From positions 332,853 to 396,852 of the forward strand of contig NZ_GL870929.1 in the NCBI RefSeq assembly GCF_000190695.1: 64,000 nt of DNA, written 5' to 3'. A program made the position numbers and the translations under genes. Shown here piece after piece: positions 56,694 through 64,000 of the stretch. The notes beneath the pieces were generated by a model, which did no database searches, was not told the origin of the DNA, and worked only from the letters and a program-made list of their open reading frames with translations. Source of the DNA: Kingella denitrificans ATCC 33394. Its GTDB lineage: Bacteria > Pseudomonadota > Gammaproteobacteria > Burkholderiales > Neisseriaceae. The stretch's first letter is position 1; every line of letters starts with the position of its first letter.

Positions 56694-59138
56694 ATGACGA
56701 AGAAAAAAAATATCAAATCTATGAATTTAAGAGAAAAAGATCCATATTTGAAACGCGAATATCAGAAATACGCCACTCCCCTGCCCAGCCGCGAGTGGAT
56801 TATCGAGATTTTGGAACGTGCGGGTGTGCCGCAAAAAATCACTGCTCTGGCCGAGCAATTATCAATAACCGATGAAGAATTTGAATTTTTTGAACGCCGC
56901 CTGAAAGCAATGGCGCGCGATGGGCAAATTCTCATCAACCGCCGCAATTTGGTGTGCGTGGCAGAAAAATTGGACATCGTGAAGTGCCGCGTAGAAATGC
57001 AGAAAGACGGTTTTGGCTTTGCCGTGCCCTTAAAACCGACGGGTGAAAAGGATTTCGTGCTGTATGAGCGTCAATTATATGGCGTGATGAACGGCGATAT
57101 TGTAACGGTTCGCCCGCTGGGGCTGGATCGACGCGGTCGGCGAGAAGGTCAAGTGCTGGATATTGTGGAACGCGGCCAATCCTCGCTGGTGGGGCGGTTT
57201 TATTTGGATCACGGCGTGGCGGTGTTGGAGCCGGAAGACAAACGGCTGCATCAGAACGTGATTCTGGAACCGGCCAGCGTGGCGCAGTTTCAGCCGGAGT
57301 CTGGCCAAGTGGTGGTGGCGGAAATTGAAAGTTATCCGGAAAACCACCGCCCTGCCGTGGCGAAAATCACAGAAATTTTGGGCGATTATGCCGATAGCGG
57401 CATGGAAATCGAAATTGCCCTGCGCAAACACAAGCTGCCGTATGAATTTAGTGCAGGCTGCCTGCAAGCGGCGGCAAAAATTCCCGATACCGTCCGTGCG
57501 GCTGACCGCAAAAAACGCGTGGATTTGCGCGATTTGCCTTTGGTGACCATTGACGGCGAAACTTCGCGCGATTTTGACGATGCCGTGTATGCGGAAAAAA
57601 TCGGGCGCAATTACCGTTTAGTGGTGGCGATTGCAGACGTGAGCCATTATGTCCGCCCCGACGACGCCATCGACACGGATGCCAAAGAACGCGCCACCAG
57701 CGTATATTTCCCGCGCCGCGTCATCCCCATGCTGCCGGAAGCCTTGTCCAACGACATCTGCTCGCTGAATCCGAACGTGGAGCGGCTGTGCATGGTGTGC
57801 GATATGACGATTACTTATGCAGGCAACGTGAAATCGTACGAATTTTATCCGGCCGTGATGAAATCGCACGGGCGGCTGACATACAACCAAGTGTGGGATT
57901 GGCTGGAAAATTCGGTGGACAACGAATACAAAAGCAGCCTGCACACCCTGTACAAGCTCTTCCAAATTTTGCAGAAAAACCGCCGCAAGCGTGGCGCAAT
58001 GGAATTTGAAACCGTTGAAACACAAATGATTTTTGACGACAACGGCAAAATCGAACGCATTGAAGAAGTGCACCGCAACGATGCGCACAAATTAATTGAA
58101 GAATGCATGCTGGCGGCCAATGTGTGTGCGGCAGATTTCCTGTTGCGCCACCAGCACAAAGCACTCTACCGCAACCACGCCGGCCCTACGCCTGAAAAAC
58201 TGGCCGTCTTGCGCGAACAACTGGCACTGCTGGGGCTGCGTTTGGGGGGCGGCGACAAGCCCGAACCGAAACATTACGGCAAACTGGCGGAACAGATTGC
58301 CGAGCGCCCTGACCGTGAAGCCTTGCAATCCATGTTGCTGCGCTCCATGCAGCAGGCGGTGTATGAGGCGGAAAATGAAGGCCATTTCGGCTTGGCATAC
58401 GACTATTACACGCATTTCACATCGCCCATCCGCCGTTATCCCGATTTGCTGGTGCACCGTGCGATTAAGGCAATTTTGGCGAATAAAACGTATAACGCGG
58501 GCAACTGGCAGGAGCTGGGCGCGCACTGTTCATATTGCGAACGGCGCGCGGACGAGGCCAGTCGCGACGTGGAGAACTGGCTGAAAACCTATTTCATGCG
58601 CGACAAAGTGGGCGAGATTTTCGGCGGCAAAGTTTCTCGGATTACCAATTTCGGCATTTTCATCACGCTGGATAACGTGCATATCGACGGCATGGTGCAT
58701 GTGAGCGATTTGGGCGAGGATTATTTCCAATACCGCGAAGATTTGATGGCGATGGTGGGCGAACGCAGCGGCGTGCGCTTCAGCGTGGGCGACCGCGTGC
58801 AAGTGAAAGTGGCGCGTGCGGATTTGGATACCTGCCGCATCGACTTGGTGCTGGAAAGCGAACCGCCCAAAGCGAAGAAGCGTGGCAAAAAAGTGCAGGC
58901 TGCTTTGGTGCAGGAAGCAGAGCGTATGGCGCAAAAAGTGGTGGCCAAAGAAGCGCGCACGCAGAAAAAGGCACGCGCAGCAAAACCTGCCGCAAAAACG
59001 GCACGGCCGTCCGCCAAAAGCACCAAAGCGGCAAAAACCGCCAAACCCCGTTCGCAAAAACGCAAACAGTCCGCAGCGCAAGAAACCAAAGCGAAAGCCA
59101 AGCGCCGCGCCAAAGTGAAATGGGATTCGGCTGAATAA
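56694..59138 (+). CDS. rnr: ribonuclease R
   Basis: An 814-residue processive 3'-5' exoribonuclease that can degrade structured RNA. Domains run from an N-terminal helix-turn-helix (about 10-70) and cold-shock domains (KDGFGFAVPL) to the RNB catalytic domain. That domain has SRDFDDAVYAEKIG and VADVSHYVRPDDAIDTDAKERATSVYFP for the metal Asp residues, and FTSPIRRYPDLLVHRAI. An S1 domain (GKVSRITNFGIFITLDNVHIDGMVHVSDL) and a long Lys/Ala-rich basic tail (about 735-814) end the protein. DUS copies at 57932 and 58894 are translated. The Lys-rich tail, as in E. coli, is thought to aid duplex unwinding and ribosome contact. Confidence 0.96.
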   Translation: MTKKKNIKSMNLREKDPYLKREYQKYATPLPSREWIIEILERAGVPQKITALAEQLSITDEEFEFFERRLKAMARDGQILINRRNLVCVAEKLDIVKCRVEMQKDGFGFAVPLKPTGEKDFVLYERQLYGVMNGDIVTVRPLGLDRRGRREGQVLDIVERGQSSLVGRFYLDHGVAVLEPEDKRLHQNVILEPASVAQFQPESGQVVVAEIESYPENHRPAVAKITEILGDYADSGMEIEIALRKHKLPYEFSAGCLQAAAKIPDTVRAADRKKRVDLRDLPLVTIDGETSRDFDDAVYAEKIGRNYRLVVAIADVSHYVRPDDAIDTDAKERATSVYFPRRVIPMLPEALSNDICSLNPNVERLCMVCDMTITYAGNVKSYEFYPAVMKSHGRLTYNQVWDWLENSVDNEYKSSLHTLYKLFQILQKNRRKRGAMEFETVETQMIFDDNGKIERIEEVHRNDAHKLIEECMLAANVCAADFLLRHQHKALYRNHAGPTPEKLAVLREQLALLGLRLGGGDKPEPKHYGKLAEQIAERPDREALQSMLLRSMQQAVYEAENEGHFGLAYDYYTHFTSPIRRYPDLLVHRAIKAILANKTYNAGNWQELGAHCSYCERRADEASRDVENWLKTYFMRDKVGEIFGGKVSRITNFGIFITLDNVHIDGMVHVSDLGEDYFQYREDLMAMVGERSGVRFSVGDRVQVKVARADLDTCRIDLVLESEPPKAKKRGKKVQAALVQEAERMAQKVVAKEARTQKKARAAKPAAKTARPSAKSTKAAKTAKPRSQKRKQSAAQETKAKAKRRAKVKWDSAE

Positions 59139-59146
59139 GCGCCAAA

Positions 59147-59188
59147 AAAGCAGCCTGCACTTCAGAAATCGATGTGCAGGCTGCTTTT
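59147..59188. terminator. DUS inverted pair after rnr
   Basis: Forward DUS 59148-59159 and reverse DUS 59175-59186 form a 14-15 bp stem 10 bases after the rnr stop, ending in TTTT. Confidence 0.7.
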
Positions 59189-59219
59189 ATATGGGTAGAT
59201 TAGCACTCTTCATTCGATG

Positions 59220-59310
59220 TATAGTGAATTAAAGTCGCAACGATACGGCGTTGGCTCGCCTTGATGTACTATTTGTACGCCTTGTCTCATTTTTATTTTA
59301 ACCCACTATA
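59220..59310. mobile_element. Correia-like repeat element, 91 bp
   Basis: It is bounded by TATAGTGAATTAA on the left and TTAACCCACTATA on the right, which are inverted copies with a few mismatches. The interior resembles neisserial Correia repeat-enclosed elements: TACGGCGTTG, CTCGCCTTG, GTACTATTTGTAC and CGCCTTGTC. Such non-autonomous elements insert at TA, can carry promoters and are cut by RNase III in transcripts. It lies between two DUS hairpins in the convergent gap between rnr and ccsB. Confidence 0.8.
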
Positions 59311-59322
59311 AATCATACTGGA

Positions 59323-59366
59323 AAAGCAGCCTGCACCCCCATTCTCAAACGGGCGCAGGCTGCTTT
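59323..59366. terminator. DUS hairpin after ccsB
   Basis: Exact forward DUS 59324-59335 faces GCGCAGGCTGCTTTT (one mismatch, about 59354-59366), just beyond the ccsB stop at 59375 on the minus strand. Confidence 0.65.
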
Positions 59367-59374
59367 TCTCTTGC

Positions 59375-60577
59375 TTAAAGGCTACCGTACGAATGCAGGC
59401 CGGTCAGGTATTTATTCACGCCCACAAAGGCAAACGCGGTAATGAACAGCCCGATGACCGCCCACCACGCCAGCACTTTGCCGCGCCAGCCCGCCACCAG
59501 CCGCATATGCAGCCACACCGCATAATTCAGCCACACGATAAACGCCCATGTTTCTTTCGGGTCCCAGCTCCAATAACGCCCCCATGCATCGGCCGCCCAC
59601 AAAGCGCCCAAAATCGTGGCAATGGTGAAAAACAGGAAACCCACGGCAATCGCTTTATACATGGCTTCCTCAATCTGCGCCGCATCGGGGAAAAATTTAT
59701 TGCCGTTCAGCGACAACAGTTCCGCCACGCCGAAAGCCGCCGCCATGCAGAAACCGCCGTAGCCGATAAAATTGGCCGGCACATGCAGCTTCATCCACCA
59801 CGACTGCAACGCAGGAATCAGCGGCTGAATTTCACCCGCGCCGCTCTCAATGCTGTACCACACAGTAAACGCCACCAGGCCGCACATCAGGACATACACA
59901 AACACACCCAGTTTGTGCATGGAAAATTTCTTCTCGTAATACAGATACATCAGCCCCGTAATCACCATGAACAGGATGAACACCTCATACAGGTTGGACA
60001 CGGGGATGTGGCCCGCATCGGGACGCAGCAGATAGCTTTCGTGCCAGCGCACCAGTAGGCCGACAAAACCCGCAAATGCCGCCGACCACGCCAAACCGCT
60101 GGCAATGGAAAACAGCGTATTGCGTTGAAATTTATTTTGTTTTTCCTGCCGCCAAGCCCATAAAGTGGCCAATAAATACAATGCAAACGCCAGCACAGTC
60201 AATGCAGCCTGCCACATGATGGCCGATTGGCTGCTCAACAAATATTTCAACAAAAACTTGCCTTTATCCCCGGCATTGGCAATATCGCCCTGATACAGCC
60301 CCACCGCCAGATAAGCCGCCAGCACGCCGCCGACAATAAACCAGCGCATCGGTTTGAAGAACCAGCCCAAACCGGTGGCAATCGCCGCGCTCGCCCACAG
60401 AATCACCATTTCATAAACATCCATGTGGTGTGGCAGTTTTAGTTGTGCCAAGGCGGCAATGCTGGCCATCAGCGCGGCAAAAAGCCAATCGACAATAGTG
60501 AGCGATTTGAGCCATGATTTTTCGCGCAAAAGCTCGTGCTGCGCCAAATCTTGGGGTTGAGAAGTCGGTTCAGTCAT
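59375..60577 (-). CDS. ccsB: cytochrome c biogenesis protein CcsB (ResC-type)
   Basis: A 400-residue inner-membrane heme-handling protein of System II. It has about eight membrane helices and the WWD-type heme motif WAADAWGRYWSWDPKETWAFIVWLNYAVWLH at about 325-355. Conserved His residues flank it (KLHVPANF earlier, and the later HMR). With ResB it brings heme to the periplasm and attaches it to apocytochrome c. AAGGTAAC precedes the ATG at 60575. It lies 19 bases after resB on the same strand and is surely in the same operon. Confidence 0.93.
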   Translation of the reverse strand: MTEPTSQPQDLAQHELLREKSWLKSLTIVDWLFAALMASIAALAQLKLPHHMDVYEMVILWASAAIATGLGWFFKPMRWFIVGGVLAAYLAVGLYQGDIANAGDKGKFLLKYLLSSQSAIMWQAALTVLAFALYLLATLWAWRQEKQNKFQRNTLFSIASGLAWSAAFAGFVGLLVRWHESYLLRPDAGHIPVSNLYEVFILFMVITGLMYLYYEKKFSMHKLGVFVYVLMCGLVAFTVWYSIESGAGEIQPLIPALQSWWMKLHVPANFIGYGGFCMAAAFGVAELLSLNGNKFFPDAAQIEEAMYKAIAVGFLFFTIATILGALWAADAWGRYWSWDPKETWAFIVWLNYAVWLHMRLVAGWRGKVLAWWAVIGLFITAFAFVGVNKYLTGLHSYGSL

Positions 60578-60596
60578 GCTGTTACCTTTATTTTTC

Positions 60597-62630
60597 TTAT
60601 GAATCGGAGTGGTGTGCGTTATCGGCTGCTGCAAAATCCTGCGCTAACCGAGTGAAATCCGCCACATATTTCGGGAACTCGCGGTTTAAATCGCGTTCGC
60701 TGCGGCTGGACGACATGGCAAAGCGGACTGCGGCATGTCCGGACGGGAACAGCATCCACGCGCGTTTGTCGCGGACGTAAAACATGAACATCACGCCCAG
60801 CACCAAAAACAGCGAACCCAAATACACCAAAGTCGCGCCGGGCGATTTGGTCATTTGCAAGCCAGACATATTGACTTGTTTAAAATCTTCCAGTTGCAGC
60901 AGTACGGGCGACTGGAAGCGCGTTAAGCCCGTGTAACCGTCCAAACTGTTTAAAATGAAACGGTTGCGCGTTTCGCCTGCTTCAATATTGGGCAAACCCG
61001 CATCCTGCAAAGCCTCGTCCAAAGCGATATTCATGGTGCTGTACAGGATTTGGTACATGAATTCGCCCGTTTTCTGCTGGTCGGCAGGCGGCACGTTTTT
61101 CTGGATATGCTCGTTAATGGCGATATAGCCGCCTTCGGCAAACTGCTGCAACAGATTTTCCACGGCCAATTTGAACTGCGGGCGGATATGTTCGCCCACA
61201 TTGGCAATGGCTTTTTCCACAATCTGCTGGCGTTTTGCAGGCTGCAATAACATCGCGCGGAATGCCATGAAACTGTCAAGTTTGCCGCGTGGGTCGGCGG
61301 GCAGCATCAGCCAGCGGAACGGTTCATTCATATCCGAACGCTCACCGGTGGCAAAAAACAGCGCGCCTTCACGCGGCAACGGCTGCATATAGCTGATATA
61401 TTCGCGCGCCTGCCCTGCCTTGTCGCGTAGTTTATAGGTAATCGTAGGGCCGACATTTTGAAATTTCTTCTGGTTCACGGCACGGGCATCGGCGGACATG
61501 CTGGCCGTTGCATTCAAATCTTCCACGTTAAACACGCGCAATTCGCCAAATTCCAGCCGGTAATGTTCGCCGTTGCCGAAATCCAGTGGAAATTCGCGCT
61601 GCGAAACGGCCTTAATTTCAGCTGGCTTGCCCGCACCGCGCAAATCCCAGCTTTTCAAACGGATATCGGAACCGCCGTCGCCATAAGTGGACTGGTAAAT
61701 GGTCACGCCGTTCACCGTCAGCGGATGATTGACGCGCAGGGTGGCGGCAATCTTTTCGCCGGTATATTTATCGGTAACCAGCACGTCGCTGGCAAAATCT
61801 TTGGGCATGCCCGTGTCGTAAAAATCGATATGAAATTTCTTCAATTCGATGGAAAACGGCAATTCTTGCAGCAGCAATCCTTTGTCTGCATTCAAAAATG
61901 TCCGGTCAATGGTTTGGCCTTCCACAATTTCGGCATTGCCGCGATAGGAAAGGTTTTTGTCGCTCAATGTGCTTTCGGGTTTGAAATCGCGGGCATAAAC
62001 GCTGGTATTGTCGGGCACCAGTCTGCCGGTCAGCATGCCGATTTTGAGCAGAAGGTTGCTGTCAATCAGGCCGCCGATGCAAATCACAATCAGCGCCAAG
62101 TGGGCAAAAATATAGCCCCATTTGTTCATTGCGCCTTTTTTGGCGGCCACGATGACGCTGCCGTCTTCGCGCATTTCGGATTTGGTTTTAAACCCCTGTA
62201 TCTGCAAATATTTCTCTACAATTTCCGGTGTGATGCCGCTGCCGTTTTCACGTGGCAATTCCGCCGTATGCTTCATGTGCGCCAATGATTTCGCCGTCGC
62301 ATTCAGGCGGAACGATTTCATGTCGCGCAGGTATTGCGGGGTATTCCGCCAAACGCACAGCCCGGTGCTCAGCACCAGAAACAGCATGATGAGCACGAAC
62401 CATGAAGAGGCGTAAACATCAAACAATCCTAAAAATTGGAAAATTTCCGCCCAGAAAGGGCCGAATTGGACCACATAATTTTGTGCAGGCTGGTTTTGCT
62501 GCACCACCGTGCCGATAATGGAGGCGATGGCCAAAATGGACAGCAACGCCACGGCAAAGCGCATGGAACTGATAAAAGCGAACCATGGGCGGCGGATAAA
62601 AGAAGTTTGGGACGATGGAGTGGGATTCAT
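60597..62630 (-). CDS. resB: cytochrome c biogenesis protein ResB (Ccs1-type)
   Basis: A 677-residue membrane partner of CcsB in System II. N-terminal membrane helices occur at about 18-40 (FISSMRFAVALLSILAIASIIGTVVQQ), 75-97 (SSWFVLIMLFLVLSTGL) and 170-190 (WGYIFAHLALIVICIGGLID). A large periplasmic domain follows (about 195-600), and a final helix with LVYLGSLFLVLGVMFMFYVRDKRAWM near 610-635. The family name PRPWFAFISSMRFAVALL-type start is typical. It has no exact DUS. Neisseria use the same two-gene system. Confidence 0.93.
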   Translation of the reverse strand: MNPTPSSQTSFIRRPWFAFISSMRFAVALLSILAIASIIGTVVQQNQPAQNYVVQFGPFWAEIFQFLGLFDVYASSWFVLIMLFLVLSTGLCVWRNTPQYLRDMKSFRLNATAKSLAHMKHTAELPRENGSGITPEIVEKYLQIQGFKTKSEMREDGSVIVAAKKGAMNKWGYIFAHLALIVICIGGLIDSNLLLKIGMLTGRLVPDNTSVYARDFKPESTLSDKNLSYRGNAEIVEGQTIDRTFLNADKGLLLQELPFSIELKKFHIDFYDTGMPKDFASDVLVTDKYTGEKIAATLRVNHPLTVNGVTIYQSTYGDGGSDIRLKSWDLRGAGKPAEIKAVSQREFPLDFGNGEHYRLEFGELRVFNVEDLNATASMSADARAVNQKKFQNVGPTITYKLRDKAGQAREYISYMQPLPREGALFFATGERSDMNEPFRWLMLPADPRGKLDSFMAFRAMLLQPAKRQQIVEKAIANVGEHIRPQFKLAVENLLQQFAEGGYIAINEHIQKNVPPADQQKTGEFMYQILYSTMNIALDEALQDAGLPNIEAGETRNRFILNSLDGYTGLTRFQSPVLLQLEDFKQVNMSGLQMTKSPGATLVYLGSLFLVLGVMFMFYVRDKRAWMLFPSGHAAVRFAMSSSRSERDLNREFPKYVADFTRLAQDFAAADNAHHSDS

Positions 62631-62681
62631 GATGGGCGGGATGGGCTGAAAAAGCAGCCTGCACTTTTACAATACGGCTAT

Positions 62682-63158
62682 TCAGCCTTCTTTGCTGCGG
62701 CACTTGCGGCAAATTCCGGTTAATACAACATGGTCTTCATTCAGCGTGAACCCCGTTTTCTGCACGCCTTCGCGCAGGGCCAGCCATTCGGCGTTCAGGC
62801 TTTGTTCATCGACCGTGCCGCATTCCGTGCATACCAAAATAAAGCTGCTGTGGTGGTGGGCATGTTCGGCATGGCAATGGCCGGTGCATTCGTGGCGGGC
62901 ATGGCTGCACAGCACATAGCCGTTCACGGCGGGGACTTTGTGCAGCACGCCCTGCTCCGCCCAGAAATCCAAAGCGCGATAAGCGGTGGGCGGCGCAACG
63001 ACACTTTCGCTGTCCCGCTGCATTTGCGCCAGGACATTATAGGCCTTAATCACGCCGTCCAGCTGCAACACCATATCCAACACCTGCTCGCGCAGCGGCG
63101 TTACCTGTGCGCCGGTAGTGCGGCATTGATGCAAAATTTGTTCTTTAACAGGGTTCAT
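62682..63158 (-). CDS. zur: Fur-family repressor, Zur-like
   Basis: A 158-residue metalloregulator. The N-terminal winged helix is TPLREQVLDMVLQLDGVIKAYNVLAQMQRDSESVVAPPTAYRALDFWAEQGVLHKV. A His/Cys-rich metal region follows (HARHECTGHCHAEHAHHHSSFILVCTECGTVDE) and a second CxxC near the end (CRKC). The two CxxC pairs form the structural zinc site, and the His cluster fits zinc sensing, so Zur is preferred over Fur or PerR. Targets are unknown, but the palindrome at 37367-37379 is a candidate. A DUS lies on each side (62652, 63183). Confidence 0.85.
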   Translation of the reverse strand: MNPVKEQILHQCRTTGAQVTPLREQVLDMVLQLDGVIKAYNVLAQMQRDSESVVAPPTAYRALDFWAEQGVLHKVPAVNGYVLCSHARHECTGHCHAEHAHHHSSFILVCTECGTVDEQSLNAEWLALREGVQKTGFTLNEDHVVLTGICRKCRSKEG

Positions 63159-63196
63159 ATTTTCCGTTTCGCGTAAACAAAAAAGCAGCCTGCACT

Positions 63197-64000
63197 TTAT
63201 TCATTGACAAACGACACGCCGGCCAGATTCGATGCCTTCACCGCGTCCGCAATGGCCGCCACAGCCTGCGGGCGGACGAAATTGCGGCGGTATGCCAGCA
63301 CGATGCGGCGCGAAGGTGCAGGCTGCCTGAACGGCACGATGGAAAACAGCAAATGGTCGTTGTCGGTAATGCCGGTGGACGGCAGCACGCTGATACCCAA
63401 TCCGCTGGCCACCATGTGGCGGATGGTGTTGAGTGAGCTTCCTTGCAGCGTATTGACCAATCCGGCAATTTTCTGCTTTGCCGCCAGCTCGGTACAAGAA
63501 CCCAGCACTTGGTCGCGCATACAGTTGCCCTCGGTCAGCAGCAGCACGTTTTCTTCCGCCAAATCCGCGGTTGATACGGAATCCAGATCTTCAAACGGAT
63601 GGCCTTTGGGCACAATCACGAAAAACGGCTCGTCATACAGGGCAATCGTTTCAATGCCTGCTTCGGCATAAGGTTCCGCCACCACCACCGCGTCCAATTC
63701 GCCGCGTTTGAGCAAATCGGTCAGCACGGCGGTATAGTTTTCTTCCAGGAACAGCGGCATTTTGGGCGCGACATGGCGCATCGACACAATCAGCCTGGGC
63801 AGAAGATACGGCGCAACCGTGAAAATTAAACCCAGCCTGAACGAACCTTCCAACTGGTTTTGCTCCGCATTGGCAAGGCGGCGGATGACTTCCGCCTCTT
63901 CCAAAACGCGCTGCGCCTGCGACACGATGGCCGCACCGGATTCCGTCATCAAAATTTCGCTGCTGCTGCGGTCGAACAGGGAAACGCCCAGCTCTTCCTC
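63197..64000 (-). CDS. oxyR: LysR-family oxidative-stress regulator OxyR (5' part outside window)
   Basis: The last 267 residues of a LysR-type regulator; the DNA-binding N-terminus continues beyond position 64000. The first visible residues EEELGVSLFDRS are the end of the LysR helix-turn-helix region. The effector domain contains LTEGNCMRDQVLGSC: two cysteines nine residues apart, as the redox pair (Cys199/Cys208) of E. coli OxyR, within a conserved RDQ context. This supports peroxide sensing. The simDUS-type AGGCTGCCTGAA is translated in the C-terminal part (63320-63331). Confidence 0.9.
   Translation of the reverse strand, partial: EEELGVSLFDRSSSEILMTESGAAIVSQAQRVLEEAEVIRRLANAEQNQLEGSFRLGLIFTVAPYLLPRLIVSMRHVAPKMPLFLEENYTAVLTDLLKRGELDAVVVAEPYAEAGIETIALYDEPFFVIVPKGHPFEDLDSVSTADLAEENVLLLTEGNCMRDQVLGSCTELAAKQKIAGLVNTLQGSSLNTIRHMVASGLGISVLPSTGITDNDHLLFSIVPFRQPAPSRRIVLAYRRNFVRPQAVAAIADAVKASNLAGVSFVNE

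Noticed and set aside
62250..62263. parS-like sequence (TTTTCACGTGGCAA)
   Set aside because: Only the central CACGTG and few flanking bases match; it lies inside resB and is not palindromic beyond the centre.

Overview
The window is a stretch of chromosome from a member of the Neisseriaceae (Betaproteobacteria), most likely a Kingella-type organism. Two observations support this. First, the 12-mer AAGCAGCCTGCA (or its complement TGCAGGCTGCTT) occurs about 80 times by hand count, inside genes and as inverted pairs between them. From memory this is the 'king3' dialect of the neisserial DNA uptake sequence (DUS). Second, the gene content is neisserial: a CNP1-like protein, a FimV/TspA-type protein, a Correia-like element, a class 2 PyrD and System II cytochrome c maturation. 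Base composition is GC-rich in most genes, with lower-GC patches around nrdA, fimV and 56.1-56.7 kb. No species is claimed.

Layout. 0-3.8 kb holds a phosphatase, an HxlR regulator divergent from a flavodoxin-fold reductase, and small secreted proteins. 3.9-7.3 kb holds gyrB and two small genes that share a duplicated promoter segment. 7.6-13.9 kb holds trpD(+) facing a minus-strand run pyrD-ridA-tehB-anmK-rnfB-parB. 14.0-24.1 kb is a long plus-strand run: glnD, hemE, tusA, pyrC, fis, purH, pagP, a lipoprotein, a YgjP-like metallopeptidase, an S4 protein and an oxidoreductase-like mini-protein. 24.3-33.7 kb holds nrdA without nrdB, an ABC-F ATPase, hfq, fimV and a purine permease. 33.9-37.3 kb holds an FmdE-like protein, rlmB, panB and a His-tailed DUF4198 protein. 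37.5-48.6 kb holds ftsK and a minus-strand run with a membrane spermidine-synthase-like protein, ilvC, rpe, tsaB, cnp1, adk, kdsD and mutL. 48.8-59.1 kb holds pyrB, two accessory envelope genes, pyrI, hslO, a POT peptide transporter, trpS, tRNA-Leu(CAG) and rnr. 59.4-64 kb holds ccsB-resB, a Zur-like repressor and the 3' part of oxyR.

Functionally this is mostly core metabolism: pyrimidine (pyrB/I/C/D), purine (purH), tryptophan (trpD), branched-chain amino acids and pantothenate (ilvC, panB), heme (hemE) and LPS Kdo (kdsD). It also carries information processing and division genes (gyrB, mutL, ftsK, parB, rnr, hfq). I saw no phage, plasmid, CRISPR or full insertion sequence. The most interesting material is the DUS system itself: hairpins serving as likely terminators, copies read through as protein, relics of other dialects, and a copy built into the pagP ribosome binding site. 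The other points worth attention are a pyrB-pyrI pair split by a probably non-catalytic GH16-like lipoprotein, a Zur-box-like operator in front of the His-tailed DUF4198 gene, and two Correia-like elements.
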